A stretch of 18,362 bases of DNA from an uncultured Eubacteriaceae bacterium (GTDB taxonomy: Bacteria > Bacillota > Clostridia > Eubacteriales > Eubacteriaceae). Made by a program: the position numbers and the translations under genes. Below are positions 1 to 7,612 of this stretch, one piece after another (position 1 is the stretch's first letter; the number at the start of each line of letters is the position of its first letter). The notes beneath the pieces are model-generated. The model made no database searches, had not been told where the DNA came from, and was given only the letters and a program-made list of their open reading frames with translations. The DNA lies in contig CANQOZ010000016.1 of NCBI GenBank assembly GCA_947625585.1, forward strand, positions 1 through 18,362, written 5' to 3'.

Positions 1-515
1 CTACCATCTGAGCCTGTACTTTGATAGCTAAAACCACCAGTACACAAAATAACAGCATCATAGAATTTATTTTGACCGTTCACAATAACACCTTTACAAA
101 CATTATCGTTTATTATTAAGCCAGTAACTTTTGAGTTTAAATTAATATGAACAAAGTCATTATCTATTAATTTCTTAAAAGCTTTTATAATATCGCTCGA
201 CTTGTCACTTTGAGGAAATACTCGATCACCTCGTTCAACTTTAAGCTTACATCCAGTTGACTCTAATAAATCCATTAAGGTTTCATTTGTAAAAGTATAA
301 AGAGCAGAATATAAAAATTTATTATTTCGGGAAATATTTTCAAAAAAATTTTCAATATCTGTGGCATTTGTAACATTACACCGGCCTTTTCCTGTTATAA
401 ACAGCTTTTTCCCTAATTTTTCGTTTTGCTCTATTAGGTCAACCTCAACCCCGTTTTGAGCGAGTGAATAAGCTGCCATCATTCCTGCCGGACCGCCACC
501 AATTACAGCAATCAT
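1..515 (-). CDS. NAD(P)/FAD-dependent oxidoreductase, HI0933/BaiN-like family (3' part outside window)
   Basis: This gene runs off the left edge; about 171 N-terminal residues are visible. The protein opens with a dinucleotide-binding Rossmann motif, MIAVIGGGPAGM, followed about 30 residues later by the family signature LFITGKGRCNVTN, which is typical of HI0933-like flavoproteins. These bind FAD; their physiological substrate is mostly unknown, although some members have been called aminoacetone oxidase-like or BaiN. The ATG at 515 overlaps the TAA of the upstream methyltransferase gene by one base (TAATG), so translation is probably coupled. Genes of this family often follow rluB and precede cmk in Clostridia, which agrees with the context here. 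Family assignment is firm; the cellular role is not known from the sequence. Confidence 0.88.
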   Translation of the reverse strand, partial: MIAVIGGGPAGMMAAYSLAQNGVEVDLIEQNEKLGKKLFITGKGRCNVTNATDIENFFENISRNNKFLYSALYTFTNETLMDLLESTGCKLKVERGDRVFPQSDKSSDIIKAFKKLIDNDFVHINLNSKVTGLIINDNVCKGVIVNGQNKFYDAVILCTGGFSYQSTGSDG

Positions 516-1087
516 TAGTCTCTCGTGATTATATATAGATAAGGTGGATTATTTCTGTTTAAGCGATCAAACTTAAAGGAGTTAAACGCACCACTTAATT
601 CTTTTAGGTATTTTTCTAAATTTATACCCTCTTCTTTCCCAATTTTATGGGGGTAGACACAAATAGTAATAATTCCACCATAATATAAACATTTTACAGC
701 AGATTTTATAGACTCAATCGTTGTTTTTGCATTAGTAAGAATATTATGATCTGATTTTGGTAAGTAACCTAAATTGTACATAATTGCACTAATTTTTCCT
801 ACATAAACTTCAGGAATTATTTCATTTAGATGTTCATGATTAGCATTAATAAATTCAACATTATTATACTTACCTTTACTTTCTAATAATTTCTTAGTAT
901 TTTCAATTGCTTGTTTTTGAATATCAATAGCAAAAACTAACCCATTTTCACCTACTGCATCTGACAGAAATAAAGTATCATTACCATTTCCACATGTAGC
1001 ATCAATTACCATATCTCCAGGTAAAATTCTTTGAGAAATAAAAAATTGAGCTGCGTCAACAACTCGTAAAAAATCATGCTTCATCAT
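515..1087 (-). CDS. mnmM: Class I SAM-dependent methyltransferase, MnmM (YtqB) type tRNA methyltransferase
   Basis: The 190-residue protein is close in length to Bacillus YtqB/MnmM, which methylates the 5-aminomethyl group of nm5s2U at the tRNA wobble position, giving mnm5s2U. Visible features are SAM motif I at residues 29-38 (DATCGNGNDT), an acidic end of beta-2 (FAIDIQ, 52-57), the family motif NLGYLP at 105-110, the segment PHKIGKEE at 146-153 and a C-terminal NNPPYLYII. Two adjacent ATG codons (1087 and 1084) can serve as start; either overlaps the end of rluB by 11-14 nt, and no strong ribosome site separates them. The protein was long annotated only as an rRNA methylase-like protein. 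The MnmM assignment rests on motif resemblance and length, not on proof of substrate. Confidence 0.8.
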   Translation of the reverse strand: MMKHDFLRVVDAAQFFISQRILPGDMVIDATCGNGNDTLFLSDAVGENGLVFAIDIQKQAIENTKKLLESKGKYNNVEFINANHEHLNEIIPEVYVGKISAIMYNLGYLPKSDHNILTNAKTTIESIKSAVKCLYYGGIITICVYPHKIGKEEGINLEKYLKELSGAFNSFKFDRLNRNNPPYLYIITRD

Positions 1088-1802
1088 ATAATCTTTTCAC
1101 TTCTTCATCCGTTAAATAACGGAAATCACCAACTTTTAAATTATCTAAATTTAAAAAAGATTCACCAATTCGCTTTAGAGTACAGACTTTATGTCCAACT
1201 CGTTTAAACATCATACGTACCTGTCGTTTTTTCCCCTCTTTTAAAGTAATTTTAACAACACTTGTTTTCTTACCACTATGTAAAAGCTCAACCTTAGCGG
1301 GTTTTGTATAATAGACTTCGTCTCCAACCATAATATCAACTCCTCTTCGGAGTTGTTCTAATACTCTTTTAGTTACTTTACCCTTAACTCTGGCAACATA
1401 GGTTTTTGGGACCTCGTAACTTGGATGAGTTAACTTCATAGTTAAATCACCATCATTAGTTAATAAAAGTAATCCTTCTGTGTTTTGGTCTAATCTTCCA
1501 ATATTATGAAGACCAGGTATATCAGGTAAGAGATCAAATATTATCTTTTCCGCATTAGGATCATCTCTTGTACATACATATTCGAGTGGCTTATTAAAGA
1601 TTAAGTATTTTTTTTCAACTGGTTTTATAATCTCATCATTAACTTTAACTTCATCAACATCAGGATTTACTTTTGTAGAAAATTCAGTAACAACTTCACC
1701 GTTGACTTTAACTTTTCCATTAGCGATTAAATCTTCTGAGGCTCTTCTTGAAGCTACTCCACAATGAGCTATATATTTTGATAATCTTAATTGTTCACTC
1801 AT
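1074..1802 (-). CDS. rluB: Pseudouridine synthase, RsuA/RluB family (23S rRNA)
   Basis: The 242-residue protein has the order of the RsuA/RluB family: an N-terminal S4 RNA-binding domain (about residues 5-50, with LSKYIAHCGVASRRASE) and then the synthase domain. The catalytic aspartate lies in GRLDQNTEGLLLLTNDG, D105. The late motif EGKKRQVRMMFKRVGHKV (about 189-206) is also typical. RluB converts a uridine of the 23S rRNA peptidyl transferase region (U2605 in E. coli numbering) to pseudouridine. The ATG at 1802 overlaps the end of scpB by 8 nt, and an AGGA lies rather far (14 nt) upstream, so coupling to scpB translation is likely. The position directly after scpA-scpB is the usual one in Firmicutes and supports RluB rather than RsuA. 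Confidence 0.92.
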   Translation of the reverse strand: MSEQLRLSKYIAHCGVASRRASEDLIANGKVKVNGEVVTEFSTKVNPDVDEVKVNDEIIKPVEKKYLIFNKPLEYVCTRDDPNAEKIIFDLLPDIPGLHNIGRLDQNTEGLLLLTNDGDLTMKLTHPSYEVPKTYVARVKGKVTKRVLEQLRRGVDIMVGDEVYYTKPAKVELLHSGKKTSVVKITLKEGKKRQVRMMFKRVGHKVCTLKRIGESFLNLDNLKVGDFRYLTDEEVKRLYDEA

Positions 1803-2355
1803 GTTTTTTTAATTTTTCCTTAAAATTTTCAAATGAGGGTAACTCCTCCAGGGATTTTATATTAGCCATTTGTAAGAACAATTCAGTAGTTTGATATAAA
1901 TAAGGTAATCCTGGAACATCTTTTCTTCCACATTCCTCGATTAAATTTAAATCAAGTAATCGTTGTAAAGTACTAATAGAGCTTACTCCTCTTATTTTTT
2001 CAATTTCAATTCTTGTAATAGGTTCGTTATAAGCAATGATAGCTAGTATTTCATAAGCAGCCTTTGAAAGTGGTTTCTTCTTTTCAGTTTTTAATGTTTG
2101 CAAAATAAATTCATAGTTTTCAGGCTTCGTAACTAATTGAAGTGTATTATCAGTATTTACTAATCTTATTCCACTATCTTCTGATGAATACTTTTGATTA
2201 AGTTTTTTAATTAATAAATCTAGTTCGACAGAATCTAAATTTAATGATTCTTGTAACTTTCCAAATTCAACTGGATCCCCATTTAAAAATAAAATACTTT
2301 CAATTATACTCAGCTTTTGATTTACGTTATCAATCCACTTCTCTTGAGTAAACAT
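1795..2355 (-). CDS. scpB: Segregation and condensation protein B
   Basis: ScpB is a dimeric winged-helix protein that binds the kleisin ScpA and, with Smc, forms the condensin complex that compacts and helps segregate the chromosome. The 186 residues show two winged-helix halves (about 15-80 and 96-165). The second carries the family hallmark LAIIAYNEPITRIEIEKI at 104-121, followed by RGV, and later LYQTT at 153-157. The usual GRP before LY is GLP here, and the usual FGL near 163 is replaced, modest departures from the family. The ATG at 2355 has a GAGG 11 nt upstream at 2367-2370. It overlaps the end of scpA by 26 nt, and no later start is plausible before the conserved IIESILF segment. Confidence 0.93.
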   Translation of the reverse strand: MFTQEKWIDNVNQKLSIIESILFLNGDPVEFGKLQESLNLDSVELDLLIKKLNQKYSSEDSGIRLVNTDNTLQLVTKPENYEFILQTLKTEKKKPLSKAAYEILAIIAYNEPITRIEIEKIRGVSSISTLQRLLDLNLIEECGRKDVPGLPYLYQTTELFLQMANIKSLEELPSFENFKEKLKKHE

Positions 2356-3034
2356 TGATTTGCGAACCTCGTTGTTCGAAATTTAACTCCCCGATTTTAT
2401 AAAGTTCTAATATGGCCAAGAAAATAGTTATTAATTCCTCAGTATCATTAGAATTGTTAAATAATTTTTTTAGATCTGTTTGACTGCTCTGATTTAAAAC
2501 AGCTTTAATATAAGCTTTCTTTTCTTCTACTGTAAATCTCTCTGGATTAATTTTAACGGGTTCTAGACTTTGAGCTTTAAAAGAAGTGATAATTCTTCTT
2601 ATAGCTCTTTCTAAAGTATCTAGATTAATATGAGATGGCTTTATAACTTCTAATCCCTCAATATAATCCATATCCTTTTGATAGGAATAAAGATTTTCAC
2701 TTATCTCAGGCTGTAAAAACTTGGAAATTTCTTTATAGACAGCATATTCTGCTAACTGATAAGCTAGCTGTTCCCTAGGATCCGTACCATCATCATTTAC
2801 AATTTTTCTAGGAAGAATCATTTGAGATTTTATAAACATTAATCTCGTAGCCATCTCAAGATATTCGCTTGCTTCATCCATATCAAAAAAAGTCCAGGAG
2901 CTAATAATATCGTTATATTGATCCGTAATTTGACTAATTGGAATATCTAAAATATTAATTTTATTTCTTTTAATTAAATGAAGTAATAAATCAAGAGGAC
3001 CGTTAAAGTCCTCTAACTGTATTTTATAGTTCAT
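2330..3034 (-). CDS. scpA: Segregation and condensation protein A (kleisin)
   Basis: ScpA is the kleisin subunit that bridges the Smc head domains and recruits ScpB. The 234-residue sequence begins with the diagnostic FNGPLDLLLHLI at residues 10-21 and continues with KINILDIPISQITDQY (25-40), the N-terminal Smc-binding part. The C-terminal 50 residues, ending in ELITIFLAILELYKIGELNF and a short tail, correspond to the winged-helix kleisin C domain. Length is close to the usual 240-260. The ATG at 3034 overlaps the TGA of the M50 protease gene by four bases (ATGA), a translational-coupling arrangement with only a weak adjoining ribosome site. scpB follows with a 26-nt overlap, so the two partners are made from one message. 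Confidence 0.95.
   Translation of the reverse strand: MNYKIQLEDFNGPLDLLLHLIKRNKINILDIPISQITDQYNDIISSWTFFDMDEASEYLEMATRLMFIKSQMILPRKIVNDDGTDPREQLAYQLAEYAVYKEISKFLQPEISENLYSYQKDMDYIEGLEVIKPSHINLDTLERAIRRIITSFKAQSLEPVKINPERFTVEEKKAYIKAVLNQSSQTDLKKLFNNSNDTEELITIFLAILELYKIGELNFEQRGSQINVYSREVD
2367..2370 (-). promoter_or_regulatory. Ribosome binding site of scpB, inside scpA
   Basis: GAGG lies 11 nt before the ATG at 2355, within the scpA coding sequence. It supports that start and hence the 26-nt overlap of the two condensin genes. Confidence 0.5.
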
Positions 3035-3666
3035 CCTAAGAAAATATTAATAATCATGTTATAGAAAGCACCAATCCAATTAACTACTGGAACAATAATA
3101 TAACTAAATACTCCTGTAATAATTAAGATGAGTAATAAGAAATTCCCATAGCGTGCCACCTGATTATATGTCTGCTTTGCTTTATATGGTAAAAATTCAT
3201 ACAAAACTTGAGATCCATCTAAAGGTGGTATTGGGAGTAAATTAAAGACTGCAAAAATTAGATTGTAATAATAAATATAATACAAAATATAGTAAACATA
3301 AGTATTTACATAATTACCTATTAACCTGATTATTAAAAGTGAAATAAACCCAAGTAATAAATTAGTTAAACATCCAGCTAGGGAAGTAACAATTATCCCT
3401 TTACGTTTATTCCGAAAGTTATAGGAATTAATAGGAACAGGCTTAGCCCAGCCAAATCCAAAAAATAGCATGGAAAGTGTTCCAAGTAAACTTAAATGTC
3501 TAAAAGGGTTTAGTGAGACCCTTCCCGCCAATTCTGCTGTATTATCTCCCATAGATTCTGCAGCAATTCCATGCGCCATTTCGTGAAATGACATTGCTAT
3601 AAGAATACCCGGTAAAGATAAAAGCATCATTTGTAAACGGTCGGGTGAAAATGAATTTAGTAACAT
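3031..3666 (-). CDS. Site-2 protease family (M50) membrane metalloprotease
   Basis: The 211-residue protein is an integral membrane zinc protease of the minimal group III site-2 protease type, without a PDZ domain. The zinc site is HEMAH at residues 28-32 in the first membrane segment, and the third ligand region is NLLPIPPLDGS at 142-152 (D150). Between them are the family motifs NPFRH (53-57) and GWAKPVPIN (72-80). Four or more hydrophobic segments are visible, near 12-30, 58-72, 95-118, 126-148 and 172-195. Substrates of this subgroup are generally not known. It starts with ATG at 3666, one base after the TAA of lysA, and overlaps scpA by four bases. Its placement next to lysA and scpA is a recurring gene order in Clostridia; I see no functional link. 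Confidence 0.9.
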   Translation of the reverse strand: MLLNSFSPDRLQMMLLSLPGILIAMSFHEMAHGIAAESMGDNTAELAGRVSLNPFRHLSLLGTLSMLFFGFGWAKPVPINSYNFRNKRKGIIVTSLAGCLTNLLLGFISLLIIRLIGNYVNTYVYYILYYIYYYNLIFAVFNLLPIPPLDGSQVLYEFLPYKAKQTYNQVARYGNFLLLILIITGVFSYIIVPVVNWIGAFYNMIINIFLG

Positions 3667-3667
3667 A

Positions 3668-4957
3668 TTATTCTAACCATTCTGGTATTAAATCATCTTT
3701 TAACAAATCGGATATGGTTTGACCTTTAACCAAAATCGATTTTTTATTATCTTTTAATAGTATAACAGGAGGTCTTGTCACTCGATTATAATTGCTAAAC
3801 ATTGAATAATTGTAAGCTCCTGTATTCGTAACAGCTAAAATATCACCTCTTTTAGGATCAGCTAATTCAATAGCATCAATTAAATCATCGGTTTCACAAG
3901 CACGTCCACTAACTCTAACTGTTTTTTTATTACTGTCATTTAATTCTCGGTTACAGATAATAGCTTTATAATCAGCATTGTATAATGCTTTTCTAGGATT
4001 ATCAGTCATACCACCATTAACAGAGACATACGTACGAATTCCATCTAATTCTTTAACCGTACCAACTTCATAAAGAGTTATTCCTGCTGGTCCTACAATA
4101 TAACGTCCCGGTTCAATGGAAACTAGTGGTATCGGTAATTTATTACTCTCGCAATAATCTTGGATTATAGTTAAAATTTGTTTAATTGATTTAATTGGAT
4201 CAAATTCAATATCTGTATCAACGTATTGAATTCCAAAACCACCGCCAATATCTAACTCATCAACTGAATCTAGACCATTTTCAAGCGCTAATTTATAAAG
4301 TTCAATAACCTTATCTAAAGCTTGTAAATAAGGCGTAGCTTCTGTTATTTGACTCCCTATATGAAAGTGAAATCCTTTTAGCTCAATATTAGGATATTTT
4401 TCAATTGAATTAATAATATCCTTAGTTTCATTTACAGAGATACCAAATTTTGAATCAATCCGACTAGTATTTATTAAGTCATTTGTATGGGCTTCTACTC
4501 CAGGATTAACCCTAATTAATATTTTTGGTCTCTTATTTAATTTTTTAGCTAGATTATTTAATAATTCAAGCTCTTCTATAGAATCAACTACAATAAGGTT
4601 AATATTCTCGTTTAAAGCATATTCTAATTCTTCAAATGATTTATTGCTACCATGTAAAATCAATTTATCAAAAGACATTCCAGCTTCTTTTGCAGTTACC
4701 ATTTCACCTAGACTAACAGTATCAAGTCTAATTCCTAAATTGTCTAAAAGCTTAACCATTCCTTTATTGGTGAATGCTTTTCCTGCAAAATAGATTCTTG
4801 GTTCCATTGGATAATCTTTAAATGATTCTTTTAATTTAGAAATCTGATTTTCTATTATGTCTTGACTAATAACATAGAGTGGAGTTCCATATTCTTTAGC
4901 CAACTCTAAAGTATTTTGTCCTGAAAAATGATATACCGAATCAATAAAATTATTCAT
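3668..4957 (-). CDS. lysA: Diaminopimelate decarboxylase
   Basis: LysA is a PLP-dependent fold-III decarboxylase that turns meso-diaminopimelate into L-lysine, the last step of the DAP pathway. The 429-residue protein carries the PLP lysine K60 in YFAGKAF, the substrate/PLP barrel motifs GFHFHIGSQI (195-204) and GGGFGIQY (238-245), EPGRYIVGPAG (282-292), the dimer-interface cysteine motif GRACETDD (351-358) and the C-terminal AYNYSMFSNYN (381-391). The gene begins 23 nt after the last stem base of the Nudix-gene terminator, so its promoter, if separate, must lie inside or before that hairpin. No strong ribosome site precedes the ATG at 4957, and the 44-nt leader is far too short for a lysine riboswitch. 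The M50 gene follows after one base. Confidence 0.97.
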   Translation of the reverse strand: MNNFIDSVYHFSGQNTLELAKEYGTPLYVISQDIIENQISKLKESFKDYPMEPRIYFAGKAFTNKGMVKLLDNLGIRLDTVSLGEMVTAKEAGMSFDKLILHGSNKSFEELEYALNENINLIVVDSIEELELLNNLAKKLNKRPKILIRVNPGVEAHTNDLINTSRIDSKFGISVNETKDIINSIEKYPNIELKGFHFHIGSQITEATPYLQALDKVIELYKLALENGLDSVDELDIGGGFGIQYVDTDIEFDPIKSIKQILTIIQDYCESNKLPIPLVSIEPGRYIVGPAGITLYEVGTVKELDGIRTYVSVNGGMTDNPRKALYNADYKAIICNRELNDSNKKTVRVSGRACETDDLIDAIELADPKRGDILAVTNTGAYNYSMFSNYNRVTRPPVILLKDNKKSILVKGQTISDLLKDDLIPEWLE

Positions 4958-4978
4958 ATTAAAAGAGCTTTAATCTAG

Positions 4979-5007
4979 AAAAAAAGTGACCGCCTTAACG
5001 ATCACTT
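4979..5007 (-). terminator. Intrinsic terminator after ftsZ-Nudix
   Basis: Reading the minus strand, AAGTGATCG pairs with CGGTCACTT (9 bp with one T-G wobble) across a 6-nt loop TTAAGG, and the 3' arm runs into seven T. The 5' arm covers the stop codon of the Nudix gene. It closes the ftsZ-Nudix unit and stands directly in front of lysA. Confidence 0.88.
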
Positions 5008-5562
5008 ATTAATTTCACTGAAGTAATAACCCAAGGCACTTACAGTTTTAGCATCTTCAAATTTTCCATCTTTGTATAACTGCTCTACTTCTTTAACAGG
5101 TAGTCGCAGAATATGGATAAATTCATCGTCATCTGCCTTGAGTGAATGCTGTTCAAATTCACTAGCAAAGAAAATATTCGTTTCTTCATCAGTGAATCCT
5201 GGTGAGGGTAATATTTTTAAGATCTGCTTAATATTAAGTGGTTTTAAATTAACTTCTTCTTGTAATTCTCTTATAGCAGTTTCTTTTGGAGATTCTCCAT
5301 CTTCTATTAGGCCTGCTGGAATTTCAGTCACAACTTTTCTAGAAGCATACCTATACTGTTGAACAAATATAAATTCACCTTTATCTAGAGCAAGTATTGC
5401 TGCTCCATCTTTATGATCAACCACTTCACGGACTGATTCTTTTCCGTTTGGTAATTTTACTTTGTCAACATGAAAGTCTAATATTCTACCATCATAACGA
5501 GTAATCTCAGAAAGTTTACTCTCACCTTCTGTTATTTTTATATCTAATGAATTATCATTCAT
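5002..5562 (-). CDS. Nudix hydrolase, ADP-ribose pyrophosphatase (NudF-like)
   Basis: The protein (186 residues) resembles NudF-type ADP-ribose pyrophosphatases, which split ADP-ribose into AMP and ribose 5-phosphate. The Nudix box lies at residues 84-106: G84, then E90, then REL-x-EE at 98-103. The box normally ends in x-G-hydrophobic; here that glycine is replaced by N105 (EEVNL). Upstream features also fit: the N-terminal beta-sheet domain with GRILDFHVDKVKLPNG, then FVQQYRYA (66-73) and EIPAGLIEDGE (80-90), followed by LPSPGFTDE (118-126), usual in this subgroup. The ATG at 5562 overlaps the ftsZ stop by 8 nt, so expression is tied to ftsZ. The glycine change lies outside the metal-binding glutamates and need not abolish activity. 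Confidence 0.88.
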   Translation of the reverse strand: MNDNSLDIKITEGESKLSEITRYDGRILDFHVDKVKLPNGKESVREVVDHKDGAAILALDKGEFIFVQQYRYASRKVVTEIPAGLIEDGESPKETAIRELQEEVNLKPLNIKQILKILPSPGFTDEETNIFFASEFEQHSLKADDDEFIHILRLPVKEVEQLYKDGKFEDAKTVSALGYYFSEINK

Positions 5563-6643
5563 TATCGTCTCTATGACTTAAAAAATCTGGGATTGGAATT
5601 GATCCTCTTTCAGATCTTCCAGAACCTTCTCGTCTTGATGAATCATCTCTACTATGTTGTTGCTGGCTTCTAGCTTCGTCATATTGTTCTTTAGGAAGGA
5701 ATCCTGTTGCAATAACCGTTACCTGGATATTATCTCCTAAAGACTCGTCTATCGTAGCACCAAAGATAACATTAGCATCGTCATCACAGGCTTCTCTAGC
5801 TATTGTAGCAGCTCTATCAACTTCAAATAATGAAAGATCTTCACCAGCAGTAATATTCAATAAAACTCCTGTTGCTCCATATAATTCAGTTTCAAGTAAC
5901 GGACTCTTAATAGCTTGTTCAGCTGCTTCTTCTGCTCTATTTTCACCAGAACCATATCCGACTCCCATATGGGCGAGTCCAGCATCTTGCATTATTGTCC
6001 TAACATCGGCAAAGTCTAAGCTAACTAAACCAGGCATAGCTATTAAGTCAGAAATGCTCTTAACGCCTTGTAGTAAAACATCATCTGCTAACTTAAATGC
6101 ATCCCTTAGCGATGTATTCTTGTCAGCCATTTTTAACAACTTATCATTTGGAATAGTAACTAATGCATCTACGTTTTCCTGTAAGAATCCACTAGCAATA
6201 GTTGCATTCCGCATCCGGACTTTTCCTTCAAAATTAAATGGTTTTGTTACAACGCCAATTGTTAAGATTCCCATTTCACGAGCAATCTTAGCTATTATTG
6301 GTGCAGCACCAGATCCAGTTCCACCGCCCATACCTGCGGTAATAAACAATAAATCAGTATCTTTTATTAATTCCTGGATTGCATCTTTACTTTCTTCGGC
6401 TGACTGTTGACCAATTTCAGGATTTCCTCCACAACCGAGTCCGCTTGTTGTCTTTTCACCTATCTGTAATCTTTTTTCAGCTAAAGTGAGCGCTAATGCT
6501 TGACTGTCTGTATTCATGGCAATAAAGTCAACACCCTTTAAGCCTTGTTCTATCATTCTGTTTACAGCATTATTTCCGCCACCACCGACTCCAACTACTC
6601 TTATTCTTGCTGAGTTGCTGTTATATCCATCTAATTCAATCAA
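5555..6643 (-). CDS. ftsZ: Cell division protein FtsZ
   Basis: FtsZ is the tubulin-like GTPase that forms the division ring. I place the start at the TTG at 6643, which gives 362 residues, because AGGAGG lies 6 nt before it. A longer reading from the TTG at 6664 would put that ribosome site inside the gene. On the shorter numbering: nucleotide-binding VVGVGGGGNNAVNRM (16-30), tubulin signature GGGTGSG (106-112), T7 loop around SLDFADV (208-214), and the C-terminal tail, a charged linker ending in IPIPDFLSHR, which matches the conserved peptide that binds FtsA, SepF and other partners. The T7 loop has serine where N-x-D-x-x-D is usual, while both aspartates are kept. No ftsA lies upstream. An AT-rich 186-nt gap separates ftsQ from this start and could carry a promoter, but I see no convincing -35/-10 pair. 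Confidence 0.97.
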   Translation of the reverse strand: MIELDGYNSNSARIRVVGVGGGGNNAVNRMIEQGLKGVDFIAMNTDSQALALTLAEKRLQIGEKTTSGLGCGGNPEIGQQSAEESKDAIQELIKDTDLLFITAGMGGGTGSGAAPIIAKIAREMGILTIGVVTKPFNFEGKVRMRNATIASGFLQENVDALVTIPNDKLLKMADKNTSLRDAFKLADDVLLQGVKSISDLIAMPGLVSLDFADVRTIMQDAGLAHMGVGYGSGENRAEEAAEQAIKSPLLETELYGATGVLLNITAGEDLSLFEVDRAATIAREACDDDANVIFGATIDESLGDNIQVTVIATGFLPKEQYDEARSQQQHSRDDSSRREGSGRSERGSIPIPDFLSHRDDNE

Positions 6644-6649
6644 TTCAAT

Positions 6650-6655
6650 CCTCCT
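6650..6655 (-). promoter_or_regulatory. Ribosome binding site of ftsZ
   Basis: A perfect AGGAGG is followed by a 6-nt spacer (ATTGAA) and TTG at 6643. This decides the ftsZ start and is the strongest Shine-Dalgarno sequence I found in the window. Confidence 0.85.
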
Positions 6656-6829
6656 ACTGATCAACTATAATATCTTAAATCCTTAAACTTTTTACTTTTT
6701 ATATTTGGAATGTTTACTTTAATTCTTTATAATTAATTTTTTTGTCAGATTAATAAATGCTTTTATAGTATAAACTTTAATTGAAATTTTTTCTATATTT
6801 CTAATTAATATTTACATTTTCGGAATATC

Positions 6830-7612
6830 TTATCTTGCCTTTTTAATAGGATTATTTCCAGCCATCAAATTAATGTCTTGATTGGTTTCTCTATTTTCAA
6901 TTACAGTACTAACATAATTGTAATATTCCTGAAGATTATTGAAATCTTTAACCGTAAAAACCACTCCATTTTTTGTGATTATGCGGTAAGCGTTTGAATC
7001 TGTGAGAGAAATTTCCGAAAGCTCACCTAATAAATTATTACTTTCAAATAATTGCAGTATATTAAGTACTTCATCTAATTTATAAGCTGGATCAACAACA
7101 ATTCTTTTACCAGGATCATTAAATTTATATGCATTAAATCCTGAAATTAATGGAGTATCGTCTTTTCCCAATTCTTGTGTCGTTTCCATCAACTGCCCAT
7201 TAGAATCAATGTAATAATTTTTATTCTCATTATTAATTACACCAATAGGTTGAGTTTCCTCAATAGAAATAATAATTTTGTTAGGCAGTACCTTTTGAAT
7301 ATAAATTTCATTTGCTGAACAGGCTACCGAAATATTATATCGTATTTTATTTAAGTCAAGAAGGAAAATATTTTCTCCTTCCCTTATTCCTGAAGCATTA
7401 ATAACCTGATCATTGGTTAGTATCTCATTTCCTGTGACTTCTATTTCACTTATATTAAAAACGCCAGTCATAATAGACATAAATGCCATATATGATACAA
7501 CGCATATCAAAGCCACAACAATAAAAGCAACAGCAAAGTTATGAAAAATTCTCTTTCTCTTGCGTTTCTTTAATTGTTTTCTCTTCTCAGTTCTTCTTAA
7601 TTTTCTGGACAA
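6830..7612 (-). CDS. ftsQ: Cell division protein FtsQ/DivIB
   Basis: FtsQ/DivIB is a bitopic divisome protein that works with FtsL and FtsB/DivIC to regulate septal peptidoglycan synthesis. From the TTG at 7612 the protein has 260 residues: a very basic cytoplasmic tail (RKLRRTEKRKQLKKRKRKR), one membrane segment (about residues 24-46, rich in V, A, I and F), then an extracytoplasmic POTRA domain starting at FNISEIEVTGNEILTNDQV, and the beta domain with IIISIEETQPIGVI. I chose the TTG because GAGG lies 9 nt upstream and because it cuts the overlap with murG to 26 nt. ATG codons at 7648 and 7642 would give 272 or 270 residues but overlap murG by 56-62 nt and lack a comparable ribosome site. 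murC and murB, often found between murG and ftsQ, are absent. Confidence 0.88.
   Translation of the reverse strand: MSRKLRRTEKRKQLKKRKRKRIFHNFAVAFIVVALICVVSYMAFMSIMTGVFNISEIEVTGNEILTNDQVINASGIREGENIFLLDLNKIRYNISVACSANEIYIQKVLPNKIIISIEETQPIGVINNENKNYYIDSNGQLMETTQELGKDDTPLISGFNAYKFNDPGKRIVVDPAYKLDEVLNILQLFESNNLLGELSEISLTDSNAYRIITKNGVVFTVKDFNNLQEYYNYVSTVIENRETNQDINLMAGNNPIKKAR

Noticed and set aside
4958..5001. Lysine riboswitch before lysA
   Set aside because: The leader is only about 44 nt and consists mainly of the Nudix-gene terminator; the lysine aptamer is several times longer.
5072..5362. 96-codon reading frame on the plus strand
   Set aside because: It is antisense to the Nudix box of a well-supported gene and has no features of its own.
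6054..6410. 118-codon reading frame on the plus strand
   Set aside because: It lies antisense within ftsZ, which has full-length family motifs, so it is a shadow.
6644..6829. ftsA remnant or promoter in the ftsQ-ftsZ gap
   Set aside because: No FtsA-like peptide is readable, and the TA-rich hexamers seen (for example TATACT and TATTAT) have no matching -35 at proper distance.
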